Source: Zygnema cylindricum
Taxonomy: Eukaryota > Streptophyta > Zygnematophyceae > Zygnematales > Zygnemataceae
DNA length: 64,000 nucleotides
Reading direction: 5' to 3'
Assembly (NCBI GenBank): GCA_037447655.1
Contig: JBBHKE010000620.1
Span: 62,001-126,000 of the forward strand
Positions within the stretch are counted from its first letter, which is position 1, and every line of letters starts with the position of its first letter. Positions 55,124 to 64,000 of this stretch are shown in pieces. The notes under the pieces are model-generated. The model was given only the letters and a program-made list of their open reading frames with translations. It had not been told where the DNA came from and made no database searches. The position numbers and the translations under genes were made by a program.

Positions 55124-55182
55124 TGTTGTTCTGTGGCTACTACACCCACTGAAGATGAAGATGAAGCAGGAGTAGTTATCAC
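54931..55182 (-). pseudogene. CopK gag N-terminus (start inside the LTR)
   Basis: ATG at 55180-55182 is 59 nt inside the 5' LTR (MITTPASSSSSVGVVATEQ). Outside the LTR it reads VIGPPSQIPVFYGRKYLCW, KSYFTQGKLFDVVDGSFAET, then fuses after about 70 codons to the pre-integrase region. The remaining gag, zinc knuckle and protease are deleted. Confidence 0.85.
55112..55123 (-). promoter_or_regulatory. CopK primer-binding site (diverged)
   Basis: AGTTATAGGCCC on the minus strand follows the LTR end CAACA with no spacer. It matches the CopE site GGTTATGGGCCC at 10 of 12 positions, and is also part of the gag frame (VIGP). Confidence 0.55.
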
Positions 55183-56065
55183 ATAATTAATACAAGCAAA
55201 AATGTCTCACAAATGTCAAAAAAAAACATACAATTTTGGAACACAACCAAAGACAAAATAGGCAAACAATTGGCCTATAAATCTGAAAAAATGCAGATGA
55301 TACAAAGAGGAACTCAATTGCAAATTTACATAGAAATTTGCAAACATATTTGAGAGAAAATCTCAGTCATGGATATCAAAAATGCTAAAGCATAATTTGA
55401 TACAACAAGTTCCTAACTTCTGAAATGGTTAAGTCCTACTCTTATACCAAAAAGATCTATCCTTCTAAAGGCTAGCATCCACTCACTATCCTAACCAAGG
55501 TAAGAAGGCATATCAGCCATACATCAATAATATACACCAGATCTAAGAAGGATACTTGAATATGTCAAGGTATGTCATACAAAATGAATCTAAACTGAGT
55601 CCTTAATCAAACAAAACACGCCTATGTACAAAACAGGGATATGTTACGTCCCACTATACTATACAAAAATCGTTGGATAATCATAGACGTGGTCCTAGCT
55701 GACTTGCGTCCGTCGGCAGTAAATCTTTGCTGTCCTGCGTCCGTCGGCAGTAAATCTTTACCGTGCGTCTGTCGGCAGTAAATCTTTGCCGTCCTTCTTT
55801 TAAAAGTTTCATCTAAGATGAAACTTTGTGTGACACCTCGGTCTTCCGGTGAATCTGATTCGTAGAATTGAGTCTTTCAAAGTGTCTCATCTTAGTTTGC
55901 TGACGCGTGTCGCGTTAATGTGATACACAGTGTGCTCCCTCACAGTTTTCTGTCACTCTAATTCTAGTACATACTGAACCAAGCTTCCACAAAATAAACC
56001 AAGTACCTAGAAGACACTCCCCTCTTATAAGAGGCTTAGTAAGGACTAAAGCTTTCAAAACAACA
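55124..56065 (-). repeat. CopK 5' LTR
   Basis: 942 bp. It contains a short tandem block near 55700-55790 (GTCCGTCGGCAGTAAATCTT, about three copies) that is not in the 3' LTR and explains part of the length difference. Confidence 0.9.
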
Positions 56066-56070
56066 TACAC

Positions 56071-56460
56071 TTCTCAGCTATGGTACATCGAGAGTATTGG
56101 TATCCCAAATTATAACATTTGTTGTCATTTGATGTCGCATCTTTGTCTTCACAAACATGTCCCAATATTTCCAAATCTTTGAAGCCTTTTTCATCTAAAA
56201 ATGTGTTGTTTCGATATCCTTGGAGCTCAACATCTGGATGATGTGCAAACACTAGGACTTATTTTTTCAACTTCTTCTTCCAACTACTTTTTTCAATTTG
56301 CATCGAACTCTAACAGTGATCCATCCACCTCATCCATGGGAACATTGGTGAGGAAGTAATGCTCCACCATATTTGCCCAATAGGTATGCTCAACGTCGTC
56401 AAAGATAGGTATCCTTGAAGTCGGGCCCGTATACTTTTGTTATGCAATAAACGGTGCAAT
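56071..56460 (-). pseudogene. CopH gag remnant
   Basis: Minus strand: a start near 56470 inside the LTR (MASTSTIAPFIA), then GPTSRIPIFDDVEHTYWAN and HYFLTNVPMDEVDGSLLEFD. The ORF 56055-56252 reads LDEKGFKDLEILGHVCEDKD and NKCYNLGYQYSRC, a damaged zinc-knuckle region. CopK cuts it at 56066. Confidence 0.65.
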
Positions 56461-57448
56461 TGTGGAAGTTGATGCCATCGCAAACTTAAAACAGAAAAAC
56501 TAGGAAACACCTTCCGAATAGCAACTTCCAAACACTGCCAAATAGAGTGACTATGCGAGAAACACCTCAAACAATAGTGATGTGTGGAACATATCTTAAA
56601 AAATAAGTATCGGCAACGTTTCATGCAAATTGATCAACCACAAGAAAAGATATCAAGGGCCGAAAATACCGAAAATCACCCTGGAAAACTTGTCATTACA
56701 CCAAGGGCTAAACTATATACTCGGTGAGAGTAAACTATCCTTGAGCCAATCAGATTCGCGTTTAGGAGGGTACCTATTCACGCAAACTAAAGTATATGGT
56801 GTGTAATATACGGACAAACCAAATTAATCCCAAATTCCAAATAAATCTAAGAAATCTAAATCTCAAACTGTTTAACTAATTAACAAGTGGACAAACTCTT
56901 GTGTTCTGAAGTACGCAGACAGACAAAAAGTAATGTACTTGACATGAATTTACGGCCAATGTAGCCCCCATTAGAAGTCAAAGGCGGTTCTTGTTCGTGT
57001 GATCTTCGTATCTGGCAGCAGAGTGGTTTGGTTTATGTCCGTACAGGACCATTTCGGTGTTTTGATGTCTTTGATTACCATTCTATCTACCATTTGGTTT
57101 GAATAGATCTTTTCACGCGTTGTCGTACCAAGATTCTTATTTGGTTCGTATAAATCTAGTTTGACGACAAACGTAGTTGAATCAAACTTATTCTCCACTC
57201 TCAAGCTATTAATGGTAAGAGTAGTGAGGAGACTCCCTCGGTGCTGAACCAGCAACGAGACTACTCTGTGTTTAAACTAGGGACGAGACTCCCTCGTCCA
57301 TAAACCAAAGAGAGAGTCTTCCACTGCCATTTCCTTATAGACCCTCGGCCATGTTACAGTCTTCAAGTTACAACCTTTAAGTTCCTCTGAAGTTCCTCTG
57401 TCTCACGTAATTATCTGTTAGTGAGACTAGAGCTTTCCAAAAATAGTA
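56438..57448 (-). repeat. CopH 5' LTR
   Basis: Starts TGTTATG on the plus strand, with ACGGGCCCG just inside as a diverged primer-binding site. It ends CCAAAAATAGTA. It pairs with 46993-47941. Confidence 0.7.
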
Positions 57449-57477
57449 TTTATAGTAATAAAATAGCTAACGCTCAC

Positions 57478-58395
57478 TCCTCCAAACCATAGCTAGTGTG
57501 ACAAGGGAGCTTACCCTCAGCCCTCCCCCAAGCCATGTGTAGTATAGAGCCTTACCCTGAACTCTCCCTTAAACTATATTTAGTGTAAAAAGGGGGAGCT
57601 TGCTTTCATCTCGCACCCAAACCACATTTAGTGCAACGGGGTAGCTTTCCCTCACAACTTCCCCTACGCATATTTAGCGTAAACATGAGCTTACCATCAC
57701 CCCTCAGCCAAACCGAATCCAACAAACCATATTTCGGGTGACAAGGGAGCTTACCCTTATCCCTTCCTCAAACAATACTAGGGGAATTTTGCCTTTCTTT
57801 CCTTTTCAAACCATTGTTAGTGTGATAGGGAAGCTTACCCTCACCCCTTCCCTATACAATATTTAGTGTAAATAGGAGCATACCCTCAATCCTCCAGCAA
57901 CCATAATTTAGTGTGACTGGTGAGCTTAACCTCTCTCCTCCCACAAAACATATTGTGATAGGGGAGCATATCCTCACAACTCCGCTAAACCATATTTAAT
58001 TTGACTAGGGAGCTTACCCTCACTCCTCCCATAGACCCTATTTATTATGACGGAGGAGCTAACCCTGACCCTTCCGTCAAATCATATTTAGCGTGACAAA
58101 GGAGTTTACCCGCACGAGAGAGAGAGAGAGCGAGAGAGAGAGAGGGAAAGAGAGGGAGAGAGGGAGAGAGGGAGAGAGGCAGAGAGGGAGAGGGAGAGGG
58201 AGAGAGGGAGAGGAGTTTACCCGCACCTCTACCCCTCACTTTGTTTAGTGTGAAAGGAAGCTTACCGTCACTTCTCACCCAAATCCTATTTAGCGTAATA
58301 GGGGAAGTTTTCCCTCACCTTTCCCACAAAACATATTTTGTGAGATTGGGATTTACCTTCAACCCTCCCCTAAACCATAATTAGCGTGATATTTT
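57478..58395 (+). repeat. Minisatellite, right part (about 47-60-bp units, roughly 17 copies)
   Basis: Diverged units built on AAACCATATTTAGTGTGACA, then AGGGGAGCTTACCCTCA and a pyrimidine-rich spacer. It continues the array interrupted at 46992. Related words (AATAGTT..TGTGGTTGGGGAG) occur singly or in pairs ahead of LRR exons at 12890-13030, 13390-13480, 61430-61530 and 61890-61990. Confidence 0.8.
58113..58211 (+). repeat. GA-rich microsatellite
   Basis: (GA)n and GAGAGAGGGA repeats inserted within one minisatellite unit; the unit text GAGTTTACCCGCAC occurs on both sides. Confidence 0.9.
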
Positions 58396-59640
58396 AAAAT
58401 TCTCAATGACCAAAGAAGGGGGCAATCACCCCTCCCTCCCCCATCTCCCCTCCTCTCCTGCCCTTTTTTTTTTTTGAGAACTAAAAGAAACTCCCTTTTT
58501 CTCCCCTTTTTCTCCTTTGTTATATATAAGAAAAATACTCTGCAATAAAAAAGAACAAATAGATGATCGAATGAACTACAATAATCATTAGAAAGAACAC
58601 CTCCCACGAACCTATTTCTAGTCCACTTTTCTTGCCTTCTAACTCCCTGCATTTCCACCCTCCACCCTCTACCCTCTACGCACCTTTCACCCCACCTCAA
58701 ACCCTTTGTTTTTTTCCCTTTCTCTTTCTCACTTTATTTATCATTATCATTAACATTTAATTTTTATCTTGAGAAAATTGTCCTGTAGTCTTCTAACTTT
58801 TTGTCGAGGAGTAGGAGGTTAAATGAAGTGGGGGAGTGGGTGGGAGGAGAGGGGAGGAAATGGGAGGGGGGGAGAAGGGAGGGGAGAGGAGAGGAGGAAA
58901 ACAAAAAGGAAGGGAGTGGACGGACGGGGAAGTGGAAAAGAAAGGTTGGCAATAAAAGAGGGGGGGTGGGAGGGAAAGGGAGGGGACGGTAAGAGAGGTG
59001 AGGTTAGGGGAGTGGAGGGTAAGGAAGGGGGGAGGGGAGGGGAGGGGAAAGGGAGAGGAAGGGAAAGGACGACGGTTTAGGAGAGAGGGAAAAATAGGGG
59101 CGAAACTAGAAAGGTGATAAGCAAGGTGAAACTTTGGATGTATTGGAAACAAGCTTAGATGGAGGTTTAGGTCATCATGCAGCTCCACGCTTGATGTGTA
59201 TTTTTAAAACATTAACAACAATTAGAATACAAATGGTGGAAGGTTTTAAGTTATTAATTAAGATTGCAAAAAATAATTGCTAAAATGTTGAAGCACTGAG
59301 GTGCTTTGTTTCCGAAATTTTCAAAACACATCCCGTATCTCCAAGTAGTTTTTACTTAAAATTAAAAAGAGTATTTGATGGTTTTTCCAACCACAGTGAT
59401 AAAATCTCAAAAAGTTCAAAAAAATGAATGAAATTTTTACAACACAAAATCCAATATACAAGAAAGAAATAAACAATGTTGACACGCGTAAATATTAAAT
59501 TTTTTGGAAACAAATCACAAATAATTGTATCCTACAGTTAAGTTTATCTACGATTGAAAATTTGTCATAAGTTGTAGCCTTTCATTATCTCTAGTGTGAA
59601 TATAGATTACAGCCCTACCTATTTTCAGAACAATAGTTCA
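58396..59640. other. Intron 4, distal part, with a purine-rich tract
   Basis: Pyrimidine-rich sequence near 58430-58520, then a dense GGGAGG-type tract at 58820-59075. Frames on both strands are low-complexity shadows. No gene. Confidence 0.6.
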
Positions 59641-59811
59641 TGCTCATTTTTTCTTGAATATATTGTATTCTGGTCCAAATAAACAAGCATTAAGGTAGGA
59701 ATACATTCTTAACAGTAATTCATGTTCATTTTTTCTTAAGTTTATTATTCTGGTCCAAACAAATATGCGTTAAAAGGGAAAGGGGTGTTGATGGGGTGGA
59801 TGGCGTTACAG

Positions 59812-59883
59812 ACAACTACAGAACAACCTTTTGAACGGAAGCATTCCATTGTGCATCGGTCAATTGACGATGCTCAATACTTT
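59812..59883 (+). CDS. Exon 5: LRR
   Basis: 72 nt, acceptor TTACAG, donor GTAAGA. It reads LQLQNNLLNGSIPLCIGQ then LTMLNTL. Its counterpart in copy 1 is 11454-11525. Confidence 0.85.
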
Positions 59884-61091
59884 GTAAGATTTATTTTGAC
59901 ACAAAGTGGAGTGGAGGGGAGAGTAAAAAGGAGGTGGGTGGGGGGGGGGAGGACGAGATTGAGGTGAGGGTAAGAAACTGGAAAGGGGAGAACTATGTAG
60001 GGTGGCGTGAAAAGGAGGAGAGGCGCAAGCGAGGGCGAGGAGGTTGGGAGTGGAAGGAAGGGGAGGGGAGGGGACGGGAGAGAGGGGAAGAAAGGGATGG
60101 GCGGAGAGGGGATAGGAGGGGAGGTAAGAAGAGGGGGCAACGGCGAGGGGTTGAAAGATAAGAGGGGAGAAAAAGGGAGGGGAGGAGACGGGTGGCGAGG
60201 GAAAGGAGACGGCTGAGGGGAGAGAGGAAGACGGGAAATAGGGTAAAGGACATAGGAGAGTGCAATAAGGGGTGGGGAGGGGGAAGGGTTGAGGAATGGA
60301 GGGAGGGAAAAGAAAGGTAAAAGAGGGGGGTGCTGGAGGGAGGGGAGGGTTTGGAGATGCGAGGTGGAGGGGTGCAAGGGGAGAGACGGTGGGTGGGAGG
60401 GGAGGTAAGGCAAGTAGAGAGCATATAAGGGGATTCGGGAGGAAAAAATGGTAGTGGATGGGATAAAAGGGTAAACGAGGGCAAGACACATGGTGGTAAA
60501 GGAGGGGAGGGAATGGGAGCGGAGGCGAAGAGTGGTGAGAGGAACAGAAAGGATAACGGACTAAGAAAGTGGAAATGGGAGGGGGAAGACTAGAAGAGTG
60601 ATAAGAAGGGTGACATTTTGAATCTTTATAAACCAAACAAGATGTTGGTTTGGGCGACATACCTTCTCTAGGTTTCAAGACAAAAGTAAAATTCAAAATA
60701 TCGAAGGGAGATTTTTTTTTATTCAATAAAGCTACAAAATATAAATGTGAAGAGGGGCAAAGCACCAAATAAACAAGAATCGATCGAACAAAGGTGTTTT
60801 GTTTTCCTTTTTTTTAAGAACACATGCATATTTCTATGCAATGTTTACATTTTCTAGCAAAATATTGAATTGACATTTTTTAATAGCTTTCTATATCACA
60901 AAGTGATAAATACTCATAATGTCGTAAAAAAAGTGAATGGAATTTAAATAACACAAAAAAAAACAAAAGAATTGCATTAACGCACCCAACATAGTTCATA
61001 CTCAATTCTTCCTAATTTCAGTATATTACGGTACGAATAAAGAAAAGGCATTAAAAAAGGTGGCGAGTTGATGGAGTTGATGGCGTTACAG
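59884..61091. other. Intron 5 with a purine-rich tract
   Basis: Plus-strand purine-rich sequence at 59925-60560 (GGGAGGGG, GAGGAGA). The 302-, 205- and 163-codon minus-strand frames here are its Pro/Ser-rich shadows. It aligns in layout with 11526-12542 of copy 1. Confidence 0.6.
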
Positions 61092-61163
61092 AAATATATA
61101 TCGCAACCAATTGAGTGGAAGCATTCCATCGTCCATCGGTCAACTAACAAGACTCGCCCGCTT
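61092..61163 (+). CDS. Exon 6: LRR
   Basis: 72 nt, acceptor TTACAG, donor GTAAGA. It reads LNIYRNQLSGSIPSSIGQ then LTRLARL. Confidence 0.85.
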
Positions 61164-61551
61164 GTAAGACAAAATCTAAAACAAATCCAAATGCTATTTC
61201 AAAAATGAGATTGGATTTTGTCCAAAATAGTGCTTAATGGTAATAAATATTTTAACTCATTTTTTATGTTTTTAAATTACCAATTGTTATTATTTTTATC
61301 ATATTTGCCACCAAAACTCTAAAGAAATGTTCTACTGTCCTTAATCTTTTATATTAATGTAATATTTAACTCTATGTTTGGGAAGAAGGACAGGGGGAGA
61401 GAAAGGTTAAGGCGGAAGTAAGACCGTCACTTCCATTACAATAGTTAGTGTGGTTGGCGAGTTTAAACCCATTCCTTTTCCCCACCTTCCCTCGCCTCCC
61501 CCACATGGAAGCTTACTTTCACTTCTCTTTATGAACTGGATGGCGTTGCAG

Positions 61552-61623
61552 AAACGTAAATAACAACCTATTGAGTGGAAGCATTCCAACTTCCATCGGT
61601 CAAATGAGAGCACTCTTCTCCTT
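61552..61623 (+). CDS. Exon 7: LRR
   Basis: 72 nt, acceptor TTGCAG, donor GTAAGT. It reads LNVNNNLLSGSIPTSIGQ then MRALFSL. Confidence 0.85.
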
Positions 61624-62014
61624 GTAAGTCGAAATCCTACACAGCCACTTGCTATTTCTAAAATGAGATAAAATTTTCGCTAAAATAGTGTTTAATGGTA
61701 ATAAATGTGTTAGCTCAACTTTTATGTTTTGAAGTTACTAAATTATCATTTTTGTCATATTTACAACAAAAGCTCTGAGAGCAATTTTCAACTGTCCTAA
61801 AGCTTTTAAAAATAATAAACGATATAACTCCATGAACGAGTGACGGGGAAGGGGAGAAGAAGGTAAAGGTGGAGGAAAGGCCGACGCTCCCATTATAATA
61901 GTTTATGTGGTTGGGGAGCTTATTACCAGAACCTGTCCCGTTTTCCCACATCCCGCACCTCCCCAACATGGAAGCTTACCTTCACCCCTCTTGATGGGTT
62001 GGATGACGTCACAG

Positions 62015-62086
62015 ATTGTTACATAACAACCAGTTCAGTGGAAGCATTCCATCATCCATCGCTCAACTTCCGCGCCTATGGTATTT
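62015..62086 (+). CDS. Exon 8: LRR with mutated splice donor
   Basis: 72 nt after acceptor TCACAG. It reads LLLHNNQFSGSIPSSIAQ then LPRLWYF. The expected donor GTAAGAATAAAT (as in copy 1 at 13586) is TTAAGAATAAAT here, so GT has become TT. Confidence 0.75.
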
Positions 62087-63533
62087 TTAAGAATAAATGA
62101 AATTTAACAACACAAAAGTATATATATACATATATTACAAAAGAGCATATTTACACAAAATTCCAAACATCCTGGGGGTGGGGTACAGTGCTCACCTGTC
62201 TCTTTTTCTTTCACATTTTATGAATTAGCTCTGCTTTTAGTTTCCATTTATTGATTCCATTTGACTAGGTGTTTAAAAATGAGCTGGTGAAAGAAATAGA
62301 TAGTTAGAGAGCGTTTGTAAGAGGGGACGAAGATTCACGCAAAAAGAGGGAGAGAATGCCGTGAAGAGAGAACGATAGGGTTATAGTTAAAATTGAAAGA
62401 GGGAGAGAGAGAGTCGTGGTTAGAAAAGAGGGAGGCATAGGCAATAAGAGGGGGGTGCAAGATGGTTAGAAGTGGGTCGAAAGTGTGTGGTGGTTAAGAT
62501 AGAGATGGAGTTGGGAGAAGAAGTTTGGGAAAGGATCAAAGGAAAAGTAGCATGAAGAGAGTTTAGTCATGGGGGAAGAAAAAATTGTGGCTATGAGAGG
62601 GGGAGAGTGTGAAAGTAGCGGTAAAAAGGGAGAGAAAGACTTGCTGCGAGAGGGGATGGAGAGGGTTGAGAGTGACAATGAGATGGAGTTGAGACTGGAT
62701 CCAACAAAAAAAAGATGGGAGGAGATGGTCACGGTTAGAGAGGTTTGAGGAAATGATGGCAGAAAAGGGAGTAGTAGCTGTGAAGAGGGGGGAGAGGGTG
62801 GCTGTGAGTGGGTAGCGAGAAAGAGAGAGAGTGAGAGAAGCTGGTCTTTAGAAAAGGACCCCGACAATGACAGCTATAATGGAGGGGAGAGTAATGTTCG
62901 AAAAGGGAAGAGTGCGAATAATGAAGTCTCTGCCTCTCTTCTCGTTTCACCTCTACATAAAAGTGCTTTAATCTTTTTTTTTCGGCCTATTTTTATATAA
63001 GGAGGAATTCGAAGAGACTGGAGTGAGTAATGGTAGGAAGAAAAAAAGAATGGAAGGAAAGGAAAATAAAAGTAGGAGAAAAGATAAGAAAAGAGCAAGA
63101 GAAAGAAGAAAGAAGAGAGGAGGGGAGGAAAGCGGAGGGGAAACGGGAGGGAAGTGAATAAAAGAAATGGAAAAGGATGGAAGAAGAGGGAAGGGGAGGG
63201 GAAGGAAGTGGAGGGCAAAGGGTTTCGAAAGTGGGGATAAATTGAGGGAGGAAGAGAACGGAGGTAAGGGGGGGAAAGAGAAATAAAGGAAAAGCAAAGG
63301 AGGGATGGGGACAGGATGCCTAATAAAGAGGGTAGAACTTTTAATGTCTCTAAAACGAAAGAGAGAAGAAGGTAAAGAACTTCAAGTAAAAATATAAGGG
63401 TGTAAACAAGAAAAAAAAAAAAAAAAATTCTTTCACGTGCTACATTAAAAAAAAGGAGTGTGACACTTAGAGCTTAATAAAAATACTAACTCCTCCATTT
63501 CCATTGACGAATTTTGTGAACATTTCGTTTCAG
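62087..63533. other. Intron 8, purine-rich
   Basis: Two purine-rich tracts at 62290-62850 and 63010-63300, matching 13790-14900 of copy 1. An A-run of about 17 lies near 63410. No coding exon recognised; one short exon may be missing from the model, because the phases of exons 8 and 9 do not fit. Confidence 0.5.
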
Positions 63534-63959
63534 AACAACTATTTCACTCGGCCCCTTGTAGTAGGCATCTTCGGACCTGACTGTGACGGGTTTTTCGGAA
63601 ATTGTCTGTCTGCCTCGAGCATCCCATCTAGATGCGGATCCAGCAACCAGCGAAGTAAGAGCAATTGTGAAGCATTCTGCAATGCCACGCAGGTTGGAGG
63701 GCCTTGTGGGGGAAACGGCATTTGCTCCAATAGCAAAGATGGGACGACACGGAAATGCGCTTGCAACCAAGCCTACACCGATGCAGCAAGTAAATACACT
63801 TGCAAATGTACGATTTCTTGCGGCTATTTTGCCTACATTGAATTGGATTGCCTTTTCGCAGCAATAGAAATATACACATTTTTCGGTGTTGTGGTCTCAT
63901 GCCTCTCACACTTTAAGTTATGTAGCGATATAAATCAAGTATCTGTTATTGCGTTCTAA
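63534..63959 (+). CDS. Exon 9: cysteine-rich EGF-like region
   Basis: After acceptor TTTCAG the frame reads NNYFTRPL (like the last LRR strand), then FFGNCLSASSIPSRCGSS, SKSNCEAFCNATQVGG, the EGF-like core GPCGGNGICSNSKDGTTRKC, ACNQAYTDAASKYTCKC and TISCGYFAY. At least 13 Cys are seen up to IELDC. A hydrophobic stretch (YTFFGVVVSCLSHF) and a stop at 63957 follow; a splice before the stop is possible, as copy 1 has a proline-rich exon further on. The frame starts in phase 0, whereas exon 8 ends in phase 2. Confidence 0.65.
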   Translation, partial: NNYFTRPLVVGIFGPDCDGFFGNCLSASSIPSRCGSSNQRSKSNCEAFCNATQVGGPCGGNGICSNSKDGTTRKCACNQAYTDAASKYTCKCTISCGYFAYIELDCLFAAIEIYTFFGVVVSCLSHFKLCSDINQVSVIAF

Positions 63960-64000
63960 TATTTAAGAATTCTCATTACATTGCACAATTTTTTCACTAT

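Larger units (their letters stand above)
50915..56065 (-). mobile_element. CopK: copia element nested in CopH
   Basis: 5151 bp on the minus strand, flanked by perfect duplications TACAC (50910-50914 and 56066-56070). LTRs: 50915-51794 and 55124-56065, both TGTTG to CAACA. RNase H, RT and integrase are recognisable. Gag is deleted to its first about 70 codons and fused to the region before integrase. Several short tandem duplications have hit the coding part. Confidence 0.9.
46993..57448 (-). mobile_element. CopH: copia element in intron 4, host of CopK
   Basis: Minus-strand element with 3' LTR 46993-47941, polypurine tract GGGGAG just inside it, pol 47950-50909, CopK (50915-56065), the gag remnant, and 5' LTR 56438-57448. 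It sits in a minisatellite. The target duplication is not clear: TATAC on the left, TATTT or TTTAT on the right, so the ends have mutated. The CA terminus is TA in both LTRs. Gag and the protease region are largely deleted, and pol is full of stops. Confidence 0.8.
44640..63959 (+). other. LRR-EGF gene copy 2 (multi-exon; right part continues outside the window)
   Basis: Exon model: 44640-44730 (signal peptide), 44852-44963 (LRR N-cap), 45588-45659, 46372-46443, 59812-59883, 61092-61163, 61552-61623 and 62015-62086 (one LRR each), and 63534-63959 (EGF-like). From exon 2 onward every intron up to the last LRR exon is phase 2 and every LRR exon is 72 nt, so exons can be gained or lost without a frameshift. 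The product is a secreted or membrane-anchored extracellular LRR protein; copy 1 suggests that a proline-rich segment follows. Intron 4 is about 13.4 kb owing to CopH and CopK. Two oddities, a lost donor after 62086 and a phase mismatch to 63534, raise the question whether it is still active. Confidence 0.75.

Noticed and set aside
57478-58395. CRISPR-like array
   Set aside because: Units are diverged, spacers are pyrimidine-rich variants of one another, and the context is a eukaryotic intron; it is a minisatellite.

Overview
The window looks like nuclear DNA from a streptophyte (green alga of the land-plant lineage, or an early-diverging land plant). It is AT-rich and intron-rich, dominated by decayed Ty1/copia LTR retrotransposons, with some Ty3/gypsy debris. 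The only host gene I can model is a plant-type secreted leucine-rich-repeat (LRR) protein with a cysteine-rich EGF-like region. Nothing points to a bacterium or organelle. I cannot name the species.

Layout. 0.7-3.8 kb: deleted copia element (CopA, TSD AACAT). 3.8-5.45 kb: a duplicated exon-like segment ending at a 10-N assembly gap. 5.8-10.3 kb: gypsy integrase and protease remnants broken up by copia pieces (CopB, CopC). 10.3-11.1 kb: a copia LTR (CopD). 11.1-18.3 kb: LRR-EGF gene copy 1, a pseudogene missing its 5' exons, with a solo LTR inside its EGF exon and a miniature LTR retrotransposon (TRIM-1) behind it. 18.3-21.8 kb: mostly featureless, with one 71-bp minisatellite. 21.8-40.8 kb: a nested copia complex. 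CopF has solo LTR-2 in its 5' LTR and the 6.1-kb CopE in its integrase; next comes the apparently inverted CopG, then solo LTR-3. 40.8-44.6 kb: a polypyrimidine tract and unannotated DNA. 44.64 kb to the right edge: LRR-EGF gene copy 2. It starts with a signal peptide and has LRR exons of exactly 72 nt. Its fourth intron is about 13.4 kb because CopH, itself carrying CopK, landed in a minisatellite there.

How it fits together. Copies 1 and 2 share exons and purine-rich introns, so copy 2 gives an 'empty site' for the solo LTR and for TRIM-1 in copy 1. Most large insertions are fixed by matching 5-bp target duplications (TSDs), so the order of nesting can be read.

The most unusual signals are in the retroelements. 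(i) In several copia families the LTR contains the gag start codon and ends directly at a primer-binding site that matches the anticodon arm of initiator tRNA-Met, not its 3' end. (ii) TRIM-1 carries a well-folded tRNA-like sequence in each LTR. (iii) The CopE-type LTRs carry pol III A-box/B-box-like segments antisense to the element. All assignments rest on reading the sequence by eye; no database search was run.
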